53,669 nt of DNA from Sphaerosporella brunnea (GCA_008704415.1 VXIS01000328.1:1-53669), one strand, 5' to 3'; numbered from the stretch's first letter, positions 32,977 through 44,495 are shown. The notes: a model not told the origin generated them from the letters alone. Made by a program: numbers and translations.

Positions 32977-35900
32977 TCAATCTGCCAGCACATTTCTCAG
33001 CGCATCTAAAAATCTAGGTCCCATCTTGACAATCTCCTCGACAACCGGTTTCTGCGGCTCACCGGCCCGCGCTTTGAGATGCTCTGCATGACGCTTGCGC
33101 TTTTTGCGCTCGGTTGCGATCGCGTCGCCTGTGTTATCGTCTTCCGAGTCTTCATCACTGGCCTCAGCTTGATCCGCCTCCGCCAGATCCGCCAAATCAT
33201 CCTGTGCATAGTCAGCAGGGTTCTGTACAAACGAAAGAGGTACACGTACTGCACCGATGCCAAAATCCTTCGGATCGAGCCCGCCAGGTGCTGTGGATGA
33301 CCAAGCCTCTCTGCTCTTAGCGGTGTCTCCACTAGCCATCTTCTGCCGAGTCTTATCTTGATGCCACTGGCGACGCCTAGTCTGCCAATCAATCAAGGAA
33401 TCGATTTCAACCTTTGCTTTCCCGGCATCGATTATGCCCGCCTTGCCTGCTTCTTCAAAGAGCAGATTCATGTCAAGCTTTCCATGGTTGGCTGGGCCGT
33501 GTCTCAGGAAAACTAGAATGTCCTCCAGCCAGCCCATGAGCTTGTCAAATAGGCCGTCATCGTGAATGTGGACCTCGTGCACAAACTTGTAAAAGTTCTC
33601 TTCGTGCCGCGTGCAAAGGTCGATGAATGACTGCACTGTGCGGTTGGGATCAGTGCTCATATCCTGAGATTGAGCCTTCTCGATTACCGCAATCATATCA
33701 TCAACAAAGACAGCAAAATCCGTGACCGAGTTATAGACATTGGCAGATTTGTAAACACGAATAAGTGGCTCGTAAAAGATGGTGAAAAGATCACGGAAAA
33801 GTTGTAAGGTCACTGGCTGCCGGATGTCAGAAACGCTCACAACAGACGGGCCATGGGAGTACGTACCTCTTCAATCATGGCCTGCATCATCCGCTTGTCT
33901 CTCTGCCGGGTGTAAAGCTTCAATAACTGCTTCAGATGTGCGAAAAACTGAGCAGATTGTTTTATCTCTTCATGGATCTGCCGCGAACCTGATCAGCAAC
34001 GACTTCCCACGTGCATGGGGCAATCACTCACATTATCCACAGCGCTGACATAGGCAACATAAGCATTGAAAACCTTTTCGAATCGCTTGGGCTCCAATGG
34101 ACCACCCAGGTCTTCGCTCTGCAATATTACGAGAGCTAGATCATTGCCCTCCTGCTGCGCCTGTTCCCGAATGAGATCCTTGACATTCTCATCGGCGGCC
34201 GTGAACGCCTTGAGCTTTTGACATAGCACTGGGTCGTCGATCATGGCCTCCAACGAATCGACGCTTTTTTGAATGTGGCGGATGCCGTCACTGATCGCCA
34301 TGGAAAGTACTCTCTGCATCAATGATCTGCTCTTGAACGGCGTTGCCAAGAAAAGATCGAGTACACCGCTCATGACCGCCGCAGGATTCGCAATCCGAAT
34401 GACGTTCTTGAGCACCGTGTACGGAATGAGGGAGTGAATCTTCTTCCCCTGTGCAAATAGTTCTGCAGAATTGTCCTCTGCCAGAAAGATATGGTAAATG
34501 GTCGCCGCCACTTCTATCCGCAGCCATTCGGCAAATTTCCTATACTGGATGTCGAGATCTGCAAGTTTGTTCTTTTTTCGAATTTCAGCAAAGAGCTTGG
34601 TGAGGCCATTGCTCTCCACAATCTCCCTTCTGAAGCTCTCCATGTATACATCCAGCTCTCTGGCCCTCTCGCGTGCAATCTCATAGAACTTTCTCTGCTC
34701 TTCCAAGCGTATCTCGTCCATGGCACGTCGTCGGTCTTCGTCAATCCGCTCTTCCTCGTTGAGTTTGATTGGATCTCGGAGAAGGAAATTCTGCATCGCC
34801 GTGCTGCGAGCCACCTGCTTGTCTTCCAAAAGCTGGCGGATAAAGGCCCTGAGGCTGATGCGCTGGTTCTCGCGCCAAAGCTTGATCGGCTGGTCCGGCC
34901 GAGGAACGTCCAGAGATGTTCTGGAAGGGTTACGCGAGGCGCTACTCCCGAATCCCAAAGAATATCCCAGGGAGGCCGATTTCTTATGTGTTGGCTGAGG
35001 TGTTTGAACCCTAGAAGAGCCTGTGGAGGTTGATGTCGACTCGTAACTCCCTAGGGAAGAGATAGATGCCGTATCATCTGAGATCACGCCAGCAGCCGAG
35101 AGGAAGCCGGTGGTCGTGGACTGCGATGCCTTGATCTTACGAGGCACCGGCGGGAGCACCTTTCCGGGGAGTTCGTTTCGAAGCTGGATGCCAATGTCAG
35201 TAGGCGGCTGTATCATAAGGCGCGGGTTGACCGTACCGCGCGATGCAATTCCACAAATGCACCATATCTTCGACCGACTACAACATCAGATTGCCCTTCT
35301 CGCTTTACGCGCAGTATAAACTCCTAACGCTCCGTCAGCTCGCCATCCTCCATAACACCCCACTTGAACCTCACGTACTGCGTGCATATGATACCTCACC
35401 GTCCTCTTGACGCTGGTTTGGCGCACACACGCAACATTTACATCCCACCCATTTATCCAGTGTCCGTCTGGTGCGTTTGCCAGGAAAGCACTCTCTTGCG
35501 CATTCCTGTCCGCACCCCCGGCAGCTTCGATCTCGTCAAAGGTAACTCTTTCCTCATAACCAGACGCTGTAGGGATCCCCGAATTCATCATCAGCTCGAC
35601 GATCTTTTCGCATTTTAAGGCTATTTTCCGTCGCTTGGTCTCTTCGAGTCGGTCTTCGGAAGAGGATATTCGCTTTGTGGCAAACGATTCCAAAAACTAC
35701 GACGCAGTCTCAGCAGTTGTTTTCAGAGGGCGGTAGTTTTTGGGGGGGGAGCGTACCACTTGCAACCTATCCTGCCAAAATTCCTTCTCGTGGGCGCGGT
35801 CGAGGAACGGGAAGTTGCGCACGTGGTTGACGAAGATGTATCTCAGGATAGGAAGCTCGCTGTCGACGGGTGCAACTTCACCGAGAGGACTCCGAAACGG

Positions 35901-36184
35901 GGCACCGAAACGCTGTAGCGCTGTGGGCGAATTGAGCTCGCTGATCTCGAACTTCACTTGTCGCGAGATGAGTTCGCGTTTGAGGTCTATCGCCACATCG
36001 CGCGTATGCCAGTTCAGCTCCAAAGAAGGTTTTGCGCGCGGGAAGCGGGGAGCGGGGTGGCAGGTGTGCCAGGAGATTACGTACAGTGCTCTTGCTTCCC
36101 TGTTAGGACCCGGTGGGCGGCAGCTTCTCCATTGGCAGTGCCGTTTCCATTGGCGACGAGGGGCTCTGTTGTTGGGGCAGGCAT
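32977..36184 (-). CDS. PX domain protein with PXB and DUF3818 regions (Ypr097w/Lec1-like)
   Basis: Seven exons: 36184-36085, 35986-35757, 35696-35379, 35323-35237, 35183-34032, 33977-33867, 33816-32977; 945 aa. Introns are 98, 60, 55, 53, 54 and 50 nt, all GT-AG; each splice joins conserved text, e.g. QEHY-LKREL, DRLQV-FLESF, YHMHA-EFILRV, LHRA-LRNELPGK, AVDN-IHEEIK. The PXB region (residues about 30-165) has FGAPFRSPLGEVAPVDSELPILRYIF. The PX domain (about 185-265) includes WINGWDVNV, GRRYGAF and LPGKVLPPVPRK. A long helical DUF3818-type region follows and the tail is acidic then basic (ERKKRKRHAEHLKAR). This architecture is that of budding yeast Ypr097w (Lec1), implicated in phosphoinositide binding and ergosterol distribution (recalled). 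Role here is inference. Confidence 0.88.
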
Positions 36185-37579
36185 AGCTGTCTCGAGATGT
36201 GCAAGGGAGAGGAGGGGTCGGCAAGCAATAGTGCAACGGAGGGGGTTCCGTCTCTCAAAAAAGGGCGATGAGGGATCGGTTTAAAAAGAGAAGGGAGGGG
36301 GGGGGGTAGAACTCTGTAGATGGGGGTTAGAGATGATTGCAGCTTGGGTTCCTGTTGGCAGAATTCCAAAAGTCAGATTTCCCGCCTGCATGACGTACGT
36401 ACGTGCCACCGTAGATCTAGCCGGAACAACCGCTGGCAGCATGCAGCACTGCCCTGACTGGGATAGACGCAGCACGAGACATACACACGCGTCTTCAGCT
36501 TGAACACGGAGAGTTCTGTGTTTCTGTGCGAGTCTGTCTCGAGCACTCTACTCTGTGGCGAGTGCTTCCCGACGAGCGCTGGAACCGGATGGGTAAATGC
36601 CGTTTCACCACAGCGCGCATCTTGCATCTCGATTTGCTCGCCGTCACAAACAAGCATATCGACAGATTCATAGCCGCCCAGGATTTCTATAAAAACTCCA
36701 ACCAACAAACCAGCCTGCCATGCATCATGCAATCCACGTCCAGCAAAAGCCGCCGTTCGTTATGCATGCATCTAAAACGCGAAACGATTACTAAAACCCT
36801 GCGAGTCGAGTCCGTTTGTAGCTTGGTCACATGCCGATGGTCCTAAATAAGGAACGCTGCCTCTCGGCTCCTTCACCAAGCCGATAACATCAGCCCGACC
36901 TCACTGCGCCTGCACCGAGCGACTCCAAGCCGAAGGATTACGCGTTCGGCGTCAGATACTATGAGACCAAGGGTTGGCGGTGGGCATTGCCGGTACTGGT
37001 GGGGTGTCCAGCATCGGCGGCCATGGAGCATCCACATCGTCGCACTCGGTAGCCGGCGCTGGTTCCACCATGGCCAGCTCAAACTATCAGCTAGCCCAGC
37101 CACCCCAAGTGTCAATTTAGCGAAGTCCTAGGATAGCCAACACGGACCAGGAGTCCTTCACTCCATCTCACTCGGTCGGCTAAACCCCAGACACTCGTCG
37201 ATTTTCTTCTATGTATACATAGGCTCCGGAGTCCGGGCAAGGCTGTCGCCACCATGGTGCGCACTCCGGCAGAACGTCCTCCTCGGCTTTGGTGCGCACT
37301 TTGTCACAGAACGTGCCTATTCAGACTTCCAGACGTCCAAAATTCTGGGTCGCGCAAGGTGATTGGGGAGTGGTCGCTCCGAGTAGCCATAAAACATCGG
37401 CCGTGACATCGCCCTCGACCGGTGGTGGTGTGAAGGCAACGATCGCTTTACTTTTGAAAATCAGCCCAACGGGAATGGGAGGGTCCTTTTCTGACTTCTA
37501 AACCCTTCCAGATCCTTGCGGGAAGTCTTCCATTTATCGTTTCGCCATTCACGTCGAGAGATGAATCGAGTGAGAGTGC
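36185..37579. other. Spacer upstream of the PX gene
   Basis: It contains the PX promoter and a G-run near 36297. No gene is supported. A 70-codon plus frame at 37289-37501 ends 79 bp before the DHFR remnant; it has protein-like stretches (HKTSAVTSPSTGGGVKATIALLL) but no family match I know. Confidence 0.45.
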
Positions 37580-38280
37580 ATGTTTCCCAGGACGACGCAC
37601 AAACCACAACTAACGCTTATCGTGGCAGCCACGACGACGCCGACGCTTAGCATCGGGCGCAACGGCGCGCTTCCCTAGCGGCTAAAATCGGAGCTACCGT
37701 GTTGACTGGTGGACCGCGAGGACGTCCCAGGGGACACTAGCGCGTTTACGGCGTAGCGCGCCTGAAAATGGCACTAGTACTAAAACGGAAGTGTCTCTTA
37801 TATCCGGTAGCCTACTTTGCACGCATCACCAAGCGCGTCGCTGCTCCCACCCCGACCTCGGCTCGCGTCAACGCCGTGATCACGGGGCACAAAGATCCCG
37901 CCGCGTTTCCGGCCGTTGTCGGATCGCCTGAACGTGGTTGTTATCGCGGGATTCGTCCCTGGCTATTGGGAACGGCGGCGCCGTGTTGGCCAGGTCGCTC
38001 GAGGATGCGTTGGAGAAAATCTCAGCCCGCGGGGAGGACGGCGTGGGAAGGATCTTTGTCATTGGTGGCGCCGAGACATGTAAAGCCGCGCTGGAACACC
38101 CGGCCGCTAAGAGGGTGCTGCTCACGAGGATCAATACCGAGTTTGAGGCCGATACTTTCTTTCCTGATGTGTTGATCAAAGTTGGATGGGAGGGACTGTG
38201 TAAATATGTTGGCGAGGAGGTGCCAAAATGGGACCCAGAAGGAGTATGAGTATGAGCTTTGGGAGAGGGAGAGGGAGTAG
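37580..38280 (+). pseudogene. Dihydrofolate reductase pseudogene
   Basis: DHFR converts dihydrofolate to tetrahydrofolate. Recognisable blocks appear in order but in different frames: LTLIVAATTTPTLSIGRNGALP from the ATG at 37580 (cited only to show the SIGRNGxLP signature), a stop TAG at 37676-37678 exactly where the folate-site Trp (LPW) should be, RLKSELP, a retained intron-like gap (37699-37810, GT-AG), FARITKRVAAPTP, NAVITGHK (expected NAVIMGRK), then after a deletion DRLNVVV, a frameshift, RIFVIGGAETCKAAL, and a second frameshift before the typical C-terminal YEYELWERE at 38280. The intron remnant indicates a duplicated genomic copy, not a retrocopy. TGG to TAG and CGC to CAC are G-to-A changes, compatible with cytosine-deamination-type decay. 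No intact copy is in the window. Confidence 0.88.
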
Positions 38281-38856
38281 GGGGATATCCGAGAATTGAA
38301 TTAACAAGCTTCTCGACTTCATCACTAAGACAGGTCCAGCACCTACATGATTGTGTACATTGGTAGCAATTTAAGAGGCGCAGCCGGCTGCAATACTACA
38401 TATTTCTGAGTCTGGTTTTTCGCGGCGTGATAGTGCAGGCACTTATCCACCTAGTTGCCGCACGGTTGCGGTGGGTAGAGATGGACGACCACAATGAACG
38501 CAGTTATCCCCGCGTGCGAACTCTGAGCAGACACCATGTTTCTCGACCAAACAAGATGCGCTCTATAATTCTACGTGGTGCAGCCCCACCGGTTTAACAC
38601 CGGTGTACTCTGGTTATGGGGGTCGCAACTACGGATTGTGAAAAGCTTGGGCCACCTGAATGGCACGGCCCGCAGCCATGGCCAGCTGCCAACCGCCATG
38701 GCCAGCTGCCAATGCTACCACCTGCCAATATCTTGAGGGTGAACTTGGTCCGAGCACTGAGGTTCTTTCGTCATGACTTTGATCCACAATGCCGGCTGCT
38801 CCCAACTTCGTATACCACTGGTACAACGACCCTCCAGCAGCAGCAACTTGAACACA
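38281..38856. other. Spacer between two pseudogenes
   Basis: A direct repeat of CCATGGCCAGCTGCCAA occurs at about 38677 and 38697. No gene was seen. Confidence 0.45.
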
Positions 38857-40108
38857 ATGGGCAGGCCGAACAAAAGAAAGGTACAATCACGACAAGCGGG
38901 CGCCATCAGCGCATCTCGGACTCGGAAACGCAGTCGTCTCGGCGATGCCGAGTCTCTCGGCGGCAGTGAATCTCTGGAGCACTGGCATGCAGACTGCAGA
39001 CATGAAGGATGGCTGGTTTTACCGTGAAAACCGCCGTCACAACCAGACAACGCACATCATGAGAAGAGGGGAGAAGGCAGCGTTCTCAACAGCCAGCCCG
39101 CCCGGCCGGCTGCGTTGGGCGGATGTGGGCTGACCAAAAAGCCCGGCTGGCTGTTTGGGCTGCAGCCCACAATGAGGACAAATACGACGACCGTGATGTA
39201 AACTACTGCTACATAAAGATGTTCGCCGTGTAAAACGATGACTAGAAGGAGATCACTAGATAGGAGTTTAGTATAACGTCACAGATCCTGATAAGTTTAT
39301 CGACGCCGATTGAACCCACCACTCGCAGTGGCTGGTCTTCACCGGAGATCACTCAAAGCTCTGGCAGCCGGGCTGGCCCGACAGCAAGCTGGGCCGTTTG
39401 GGCTGATGCAAAAAGCCCGCCCGACTGTTTGGGCTGGCTACTGAGAACACTGGGAGAAGGTTGCCAAAGGGATGGAGCAGGTTCTCCGTGAGAGAGGACT
39501 ATGGCGGGAAGGTACGTACTTCCCTTGAGTCCACCCCGCTGAAGAGACCACCGCTGATTTTTTTCCCCCTCAGGACTCCGGCGACAGTGCTACATTCCAA
39601 ACTCCACTCCCGGCCAAAAGACCAAGAGAGTTGAAAACCCCGTGTGTACTGAAGGCCTGGAGGGTCGCACCTGTTGTGCAGCAGCTATCCTCTCGGCGCA
39701 GCCTGACCTTAAAGGCCAGCGCAGTCGGATTGAGGAGATTGTCCAGGATGCGGGACACCTAGTAATGTTCTATCCTAAGTTCCACTGCGAACTTAACTGG
39801 ACCGAATATTACTGGGGCGCATGCAAGCACTATGCTCGGAAGCACTGCAACTACACTCTGCCCGGTATATAACCCTTCCTCAGTAATGCAACAGTAGCGT
39901 AGCTAACAGCCATCAGGTCTTGTGGAGGCGGTCCCTGAAGCTCTGGAGTCTGTGAAGCCATCGCTCATTTTCAAGTACTGGCGACGAACTCAGCGTATTA
40001 CCCAGGCATAGGGAAGGCGCCACCTTTGGAGACAAGGAGTACAGAGCGCGGGTCTATACCAGTCACCGGCGGGTCTCACAGCGAGAGCCAGGCGCAGATG
40101 GGCAATAA
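38857..40108 (+). pseudogene. IS630/Tc1-like DDE transposase gene, deleted and disrupted
   Basis: The remnant starts at an ATG at 38857 with a basic MGRPNKRK N-terminus as in a fungal transposase-like family I recall. It then jumps, after an apparent internal deletion and frame change, to the C-terminal part: DMKDGWFYRE, (MITE 39078-39452), EQVLRERGLWREG, intron 39512-39573, RRQCYIPN, LSAQPDL, VMFYPKFHCELNWTEYYWG at about 39769-39825, intron 39865-39916, VEAVPEALESV and a tail. In NWTEYYWG the Glu occupies the place of the third catalytic residue of DDE transposases (compare the LNPIE motif of IS630/Tc1). Both introns still have GT-AG ends. A frameshift gives a stop at 40009; the original stop is probably 40106. 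The catalytic Asp residues are in the missing part, so it cannot be active. Confidence 0.8.
39070..39460. mobile_element. hAT-superfamily MITE with 8-bp target duplication
   Basis: The element proper is 39078-39452 (375 bp). The left end CAGCGTTCTCAACAGCCAGC and the right end read inversely CAGTGTTCTCAGTAGCCAGC agree at 17 of 20 positions. It is bounded by an exact 8-bp direct repeat GGAGAAGG (39070-39077 and 39453-39460). CAG...CTG ends plus 8-bp duplication are diagnostic of hAT. The subterminal regions carry many GGGCTG/AGCCC copies, probable transposase-binding sites. It has no coding capacity. Removing it with one duplication copy restores the reading frame of the surrounding transposase pseudogene. 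Confidence 0.93.
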
Positions 40109-40746
40109 ATTAATTATTGGGGTCACGGTTCAGGCGCAGATGGCGCGGTCCCAGCGCTCGTTCTGAACTTTGGTCCCCACCACTTCGTACCATTTGACCA
40201 CTATCTATACCGTGTCCGCTGCTTACTCTCCAACGAAAACATCCGTGCGAAAACTAGGTCTATATCTGCCTGCACCATAATTCGGTTCGACATGTTCAAC
40301 AAGGTATACTATTTCTTTCACCTGTGCCAGCCTCAAATAGAGTAAAGAAAGTCCTGGGCGGCTCATAATCCCTCGTGACTTGACTTGGATACAAAAAAGC
40401 GCTGGTAAAGAAAGAAAGATGACCGATGGGGGGGTCGTAGGGCTTAGTCTGTAGGCGGTCACTTTGATGCCAACGGGTCGGCTACGCCACCTGTGGCTCC
40501 TCGATGGCTTTCTCGTGGGAATATTCCCATGAGTTTTTTTGCCACGCATGAGGGGTTTTTTTTTGGTGGTCTTTGAAGGAGGGAATCATAGCGGGTCACT
40601 CGCTCGAGGCGACCACGGTGCACTATCAATAGTTCATCGCTCCACTCATTGCTACGGATAACACAAATCAGAGCTGTCAGAATATCATTGCCAATATAAG
40701 CAATAGGCCCCTAACCCACAGGAGCTCATAAGAGAAACAGCATCCA
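40109..40746. other. Spacer
   Basis: About 640 bp with no supported gene. GGCGCAGATGG occurs at 40091 and again at 40134. Confidence 0.45.
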
Positions 40747-41493
40747 CTACCAATTCCTCCACACCTCCGCCAACATCTCATCGACCGCCTTCTCCACACA
40801 CGCCAGCCCAGGCCTGAGCTTCTCCAGCACCGCCTCCTGCTCCCTCGCGCGCTCCTGCAAATACTCGAACCACGAGCGTTGGGCATACTCAAATTCATCA
40901 TCCCAGCCACGATTTCGCTCGTATTCGGTTTGTTCCTCTGGGGGAACGTAGGGCCGCCATTCAAACGAGCTGGACATACGTTTTTTGAGCTCCCATTTGT
41001 CTTTGACCGCGGCGATGAGGGAGGTTATGCGCTGGAGGAGGAGCTCGGTGGGTTGGGGTTGGGGCGAGGAAGAGTCGGGTTGTTGTTGTTGGTGGTGGTT
41101 GGAGGAGGAGGAGGGGGTATCGTGTGAGTATTGAGAACCTATAGACGGCGGCTCCTTTTCGGAATCTTCTTCCACCCGTTGCGAAGCCTCCTTTTCCACA
41201 CTTGTAAGTTTACCAAAACCAGTCGTCCAAGACCAACCACTCTGTTGTTGTTCTTGATTTTCCTTTCCACGAACAGCCGTCGTTTCCGGTTTGTAAAGTT
41301 TTGGCCGCCGGTTCTCGGATATCCCGCCGTCACCGCCGCCGCCGCCGCTTTCACCAGGTCTTTGCCCTTTGCTGGGGATATCATTTGGCTCGCAAGGAAG
41401 CGGCCGGAAAATTCGTTTTCCGTTGCTGTTGTTAAGGCGCCGACGTTTCCCGCTGGGACAGGAGAGACGGTTGGTTTTGTTTTCGTTTGACAT
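40747..41493 (-). CDS. Hypothetical protein, 248 aa
   Basis: A single-exon frame with an ATG at 41493. Residues 1-40 are basic and nuclear-localisation-like (GKRRRLNNSNGKR); residues 50-150 are disordered with Gly, Gln and Ser runs; from about 150 to the end there is a helical, charged region (LLLQRITSLIAAVKDKWELKKR, WRPYVPPEEQTEYERNRGWDDEFEYAQ, then a coiled helix ending WRNW). I recognise no family. Composition and the conserved-looking aromatic-rich C-terminal half argue for a real gene. Frames on the opposite strand are Gly/Leu artefacts. Confidence 0.62.
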   Translation of the reverse strand: MSNENKTNRLSCPSGKRRRLNNSNGKRIFRPLPCEPNDIPSKGQRPGESGGGGGDGGISENRRPKLYKPETTAVRGKENQEQQQSGWSWTTGFGKLTSVEKEASQRVEEDSEKEPPSIGSQYSHDTPSSSSNHHQQQQPDSSSPQPQPTELLLQRITSLIAAVKDKWELKKRMSSSFEWRPYVPPEEQTEYERNRGWDDEFEYAQRSWFEYLQERAREQEAVLEKLRPGLACVEKAVDEMLAEVWRNW

Positions 41494-41710
41494 TTCGGCG
41501 CCGCTGGGACTGTGGGGGATGGCAAGGGGAGGGGGGGGGGGGGTAGAGTTGTATTTATGCGAGAGGTGAAAGCTTCTGTTTTGGACGGCCCGGTTCTGGG
41601 GGATTTGCCTCGAAGCTGAGAGACAGACAGGAATACTCGAGTACCTACCGAGCGGCTTTGTGAGCTTTCTGGTAATTCCCGTATCGTGGGAACGTGGGTT
41701 AGGTTGTAGA

Positions 41711-41921
41711 TACTGGGTGGCGTCCCGTCGCTATAGCGGCCAAATAGATCGATATTCTATGCATCTATACGTGCTATATCCAGTGAATAGAACAGGGGGT
41801 GGAGACCCCCCTGTCTATAACAACGGCGATAGAATGCCAAAAATCAGGTCGAAACTTCCAATCGAGCGGATAGGTAATTGTTCTATTCGGTCCCAATGGA
41901 GCGACGGGAAGTCACCCACTA
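41711..41921. repeat. TA-flanked MITE, copy 2 (partner at 8.4 kb)
   Basis: The ends CTGGGTGGCGTCCCGTCGC and, inverted, GTGGGTGACTTCCCGTCGC match at most positions, with TA on both sides (41711-41712, 41920-41921). The interior shares a series of blocks with 8381-8590 (for example ATCTATACGTGCT and TTGTTCTATTCGGTCCCA). It is 211 bp and non-coding. Confidence 0.82.
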
Positions 41922-43246
41922 TGTGCGGATAGATTAGACGGTATAACTACTCGTACGTTACTGAGCTATCGTGAAAAGCAACTCACGCTAGAAACTAAAA
42001 TTACATGGCATTCAGGGCCCTTGCCATTTGCAAATCTGACACGTTGTAGACAACATATATATCGAGGCTTTGATGAAAAAAAGGCTTGGAGGGCTGATCA
42101 TCCGCGCGCTTGAACTTGCCGCGGCTCCTTCCTGGCAGACCAAACCGTTCATTCACAGACGCTTATTTCCACATATCATGGATCCCGTAGCCCAGCGGTG
42201 CCCAACTACTCATGGGTAAACGTGCTAAGTCCTAGGGCTCCCTACACCGCTCAGTTTTTATTGCTCTTTCTTGCCTGCTTCACGTAGTGTTTATGACCTG
42301 ATCGTGCGGACTTTTTTATTATTTTCTGGGGAATTCCTCTTTTGTTGCTGCGAGTGAAAAGAGTGAGAATGCATGATTGGAGGCTAGATCGCTGTGGGAA
42401 CCAAGTTTTCGACTGTCATATTGGGGTGACCGCGAGTTACGCCCTCGCGGAGCGGACCAGCCGCATCCAGTTTTTTTTTTTGTGGGAGCGGGTTTTTTAG
42501 ACTGGCAGTGACACATTATTCATTCAAGAAAAAGCGCCCAAATGACCATACGAACACCCCCCTGGGACAGGTGACGTACAGCAGAAACTGCGAAGGATGT
42601 GGCTCGGCCCCAGCTGGCACAGGAAAATGTTTACTGATCGACTGCGGTTTCTTATCCAGCCATTCACTGTCGAAAGAACCATCTGCATGCCCCGTAGAAT
42701 GTCATCTCACATCATGTTACACAGCTACGGCGTTGCTGGTGTTTTTATGCCTTTTAACTGCGCTCTCCGAGGCGCGCTACATAGAAACGTAGATATAGAG
42801 TGCCTGCATGTGTGCAGGTCTATGTATGGAAATCCTTGTCGCTATACTGTTGAGGTCATGAGCTCAGTAGGGTCCCACCCACCGTGATTCATGGAGAATT
42901 ATGCTCAAACACTGGTTTATATATAGAAGTTTCGGCTGGCTGGCTGACGTTAAACTCGGCAAACAGAGTTAGGTAGGGCTGATCGCGAGGAAGTTAAAAT
43001 CCTTAAACGCAGCTCACTAGCCACTAGCGTGGGAACATCAAAAATATTTGAAGCCCGTACGGTTAGAAACAGACGGAACCTCCGAATTTTAGATAGATAG
43101 AACCATTCATTCATCATTGCTCATTACAACCAAAAAACATCAAGAATAATAATAATAAGAATAAAAAAAACTGCAAAAATTCACCGACAAGGAGGCTTTG
43201 AAACCCTTTTTCAGTCCAGAAATATAAGGAATTGCAGAGGGAGACT
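41922..43246. other. Spacer 3' of the DUF3112 gene
   Basis: An AT-rich patch with AATAATAATAAGAATAAAAAAA lies around 43147-43168 and could serve 3'-end formation for a gene on either strand. No gene was seen. Confidence 0.5.
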
Positions 43247-44495
43247 CTATGCCGACCCCATTTCGATGCCATCCTCTTTGCTCTCAGCATGCTCGAGATT
43301 CACCGCCTCTTCGTGCAACCGCTGGTCGACGCGAGTGACGGCATACAGAAACACCACCAAAACCTCCAGGGTTGGAGAAAACACGTAAAACGCAGCGCGC
43401 TTGTCGTACCACGCAGGATCAGTGAGCGGCCGGAGCGGGAGGAAAGTAGTTGCTGCGCGGAACGAGTTTTCCAAGGCTAGATACGAAGAGTTGTCAGAAT
43501 TCAGCTTGCCTGCTAGCTAGCGCCCCCCCCCCCCCCCAAACCACCACATTCATGGTGACTTACTCAGAAGGCCAGCCGCTACAACCACAATGATGACCTT
43601 GTGGGTCATGGTCCCAAGCGTTCCAAAGCGAGTTTTGTTGTTTCCAGGAATGAAGCGTGCGAGTAAAACAATGGGGATCGGAAGGAACGAAAAGATGGTG
43701 AAGTAGATGACGCCGACGTGTTGGATGTCACGGTAGGTGTTTAGTTTGTTTGCATCGAGGGTGTTGAAGGACATCACCGTGGCCACGATGACTGTGTGAT
43801 TGCAGACAGATGTCAGTAAACTTCAGGAGCGCCACCACACCACGGCTACTCACCCATTATCAGGACCAGAACAATCGAGATGTAGTAAGCAAGGAAGGCA
43901 TATTTGATTGGGATGCTCCTTCCGAAGTTCGGATGGTAGCCGCGCAAGATCCGCTGTGCGAAGTTCAGGTTGGTGATGAACAGAAGGATCACACCGGCGG
44001 AAAGCAAAACGTTGGCCGCGATGGCTAGGCCTATGGAAGTTGGGTTTTTGATCGTCGCTAGAACAGGTCAGACTTGTGGAGCCTTGATTCCAAAGGCTAG
44101 CTCACAGATCCGCATTGCATAGGTGGTCACTCTGGACATGCAGAAACCGAAAATAACAGCACTGGGTTCGGTCGTTAGTGGAAATCCCGCATGGTAGAAT
44201 TGGATTTCCGGGGGCCGTACGAGAAGACGAACATGTGGCCTTTGGCACGATTCGACTTGAAGAGTCTCATGTGAAAGATGCCAAGGACCGCAAACAATCC
44301 GATGAACAAAGCAGAGACCCCAATATCTACACTGCCATGCGGACTTCCTCCGAAAGCTGCGTATCGTGGGGGATATGGCGGTCCATTGGCTATTGCTTTC
44401 TGTCACCAATCAATCAATATCCACCAACAAGACCTGATCAAGCTCGAGGGATGACAAACCGCAAGCAGGGCGTTATAATCCGTCGTGGTACTCAT
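43247..44495 (-). CDS. DUF3112 family seven-TM membrane protein
   Basis: Six exons: 44495-44460, 44399-44221, 44161-44106, 44057-43854, 43791-43564, 43476-43247; 310 aa. The five introns (60, 59, 48, 62, 87 nt) are GT-AG and all junctions keep frame: NALLA-KAIANGPPYPPRYAAFGGS, MFVFS-AVIFGFCMSR, AMRIS-TIKNPTS, LVLIM-VIVATVMSF, AGLLT-LENSFR. The NGPPYPPRYAAFGG motif, the GFCMSRVTTYAMRI segment, the PIPIVLLARFIPG loop and DPAWYDKRAAFYVFSPTLEV are what I recall for the fungus-specific DUF3112 family, sometimes called class-C-like GPCRs. Seven hydrophobic segments are visible. The tail is acidic (HEEAVNLEHAESKEDGIEMGSA). The function of the family is not established. Exon 1 encodes only 12 residues. 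Confidence 0.85.
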
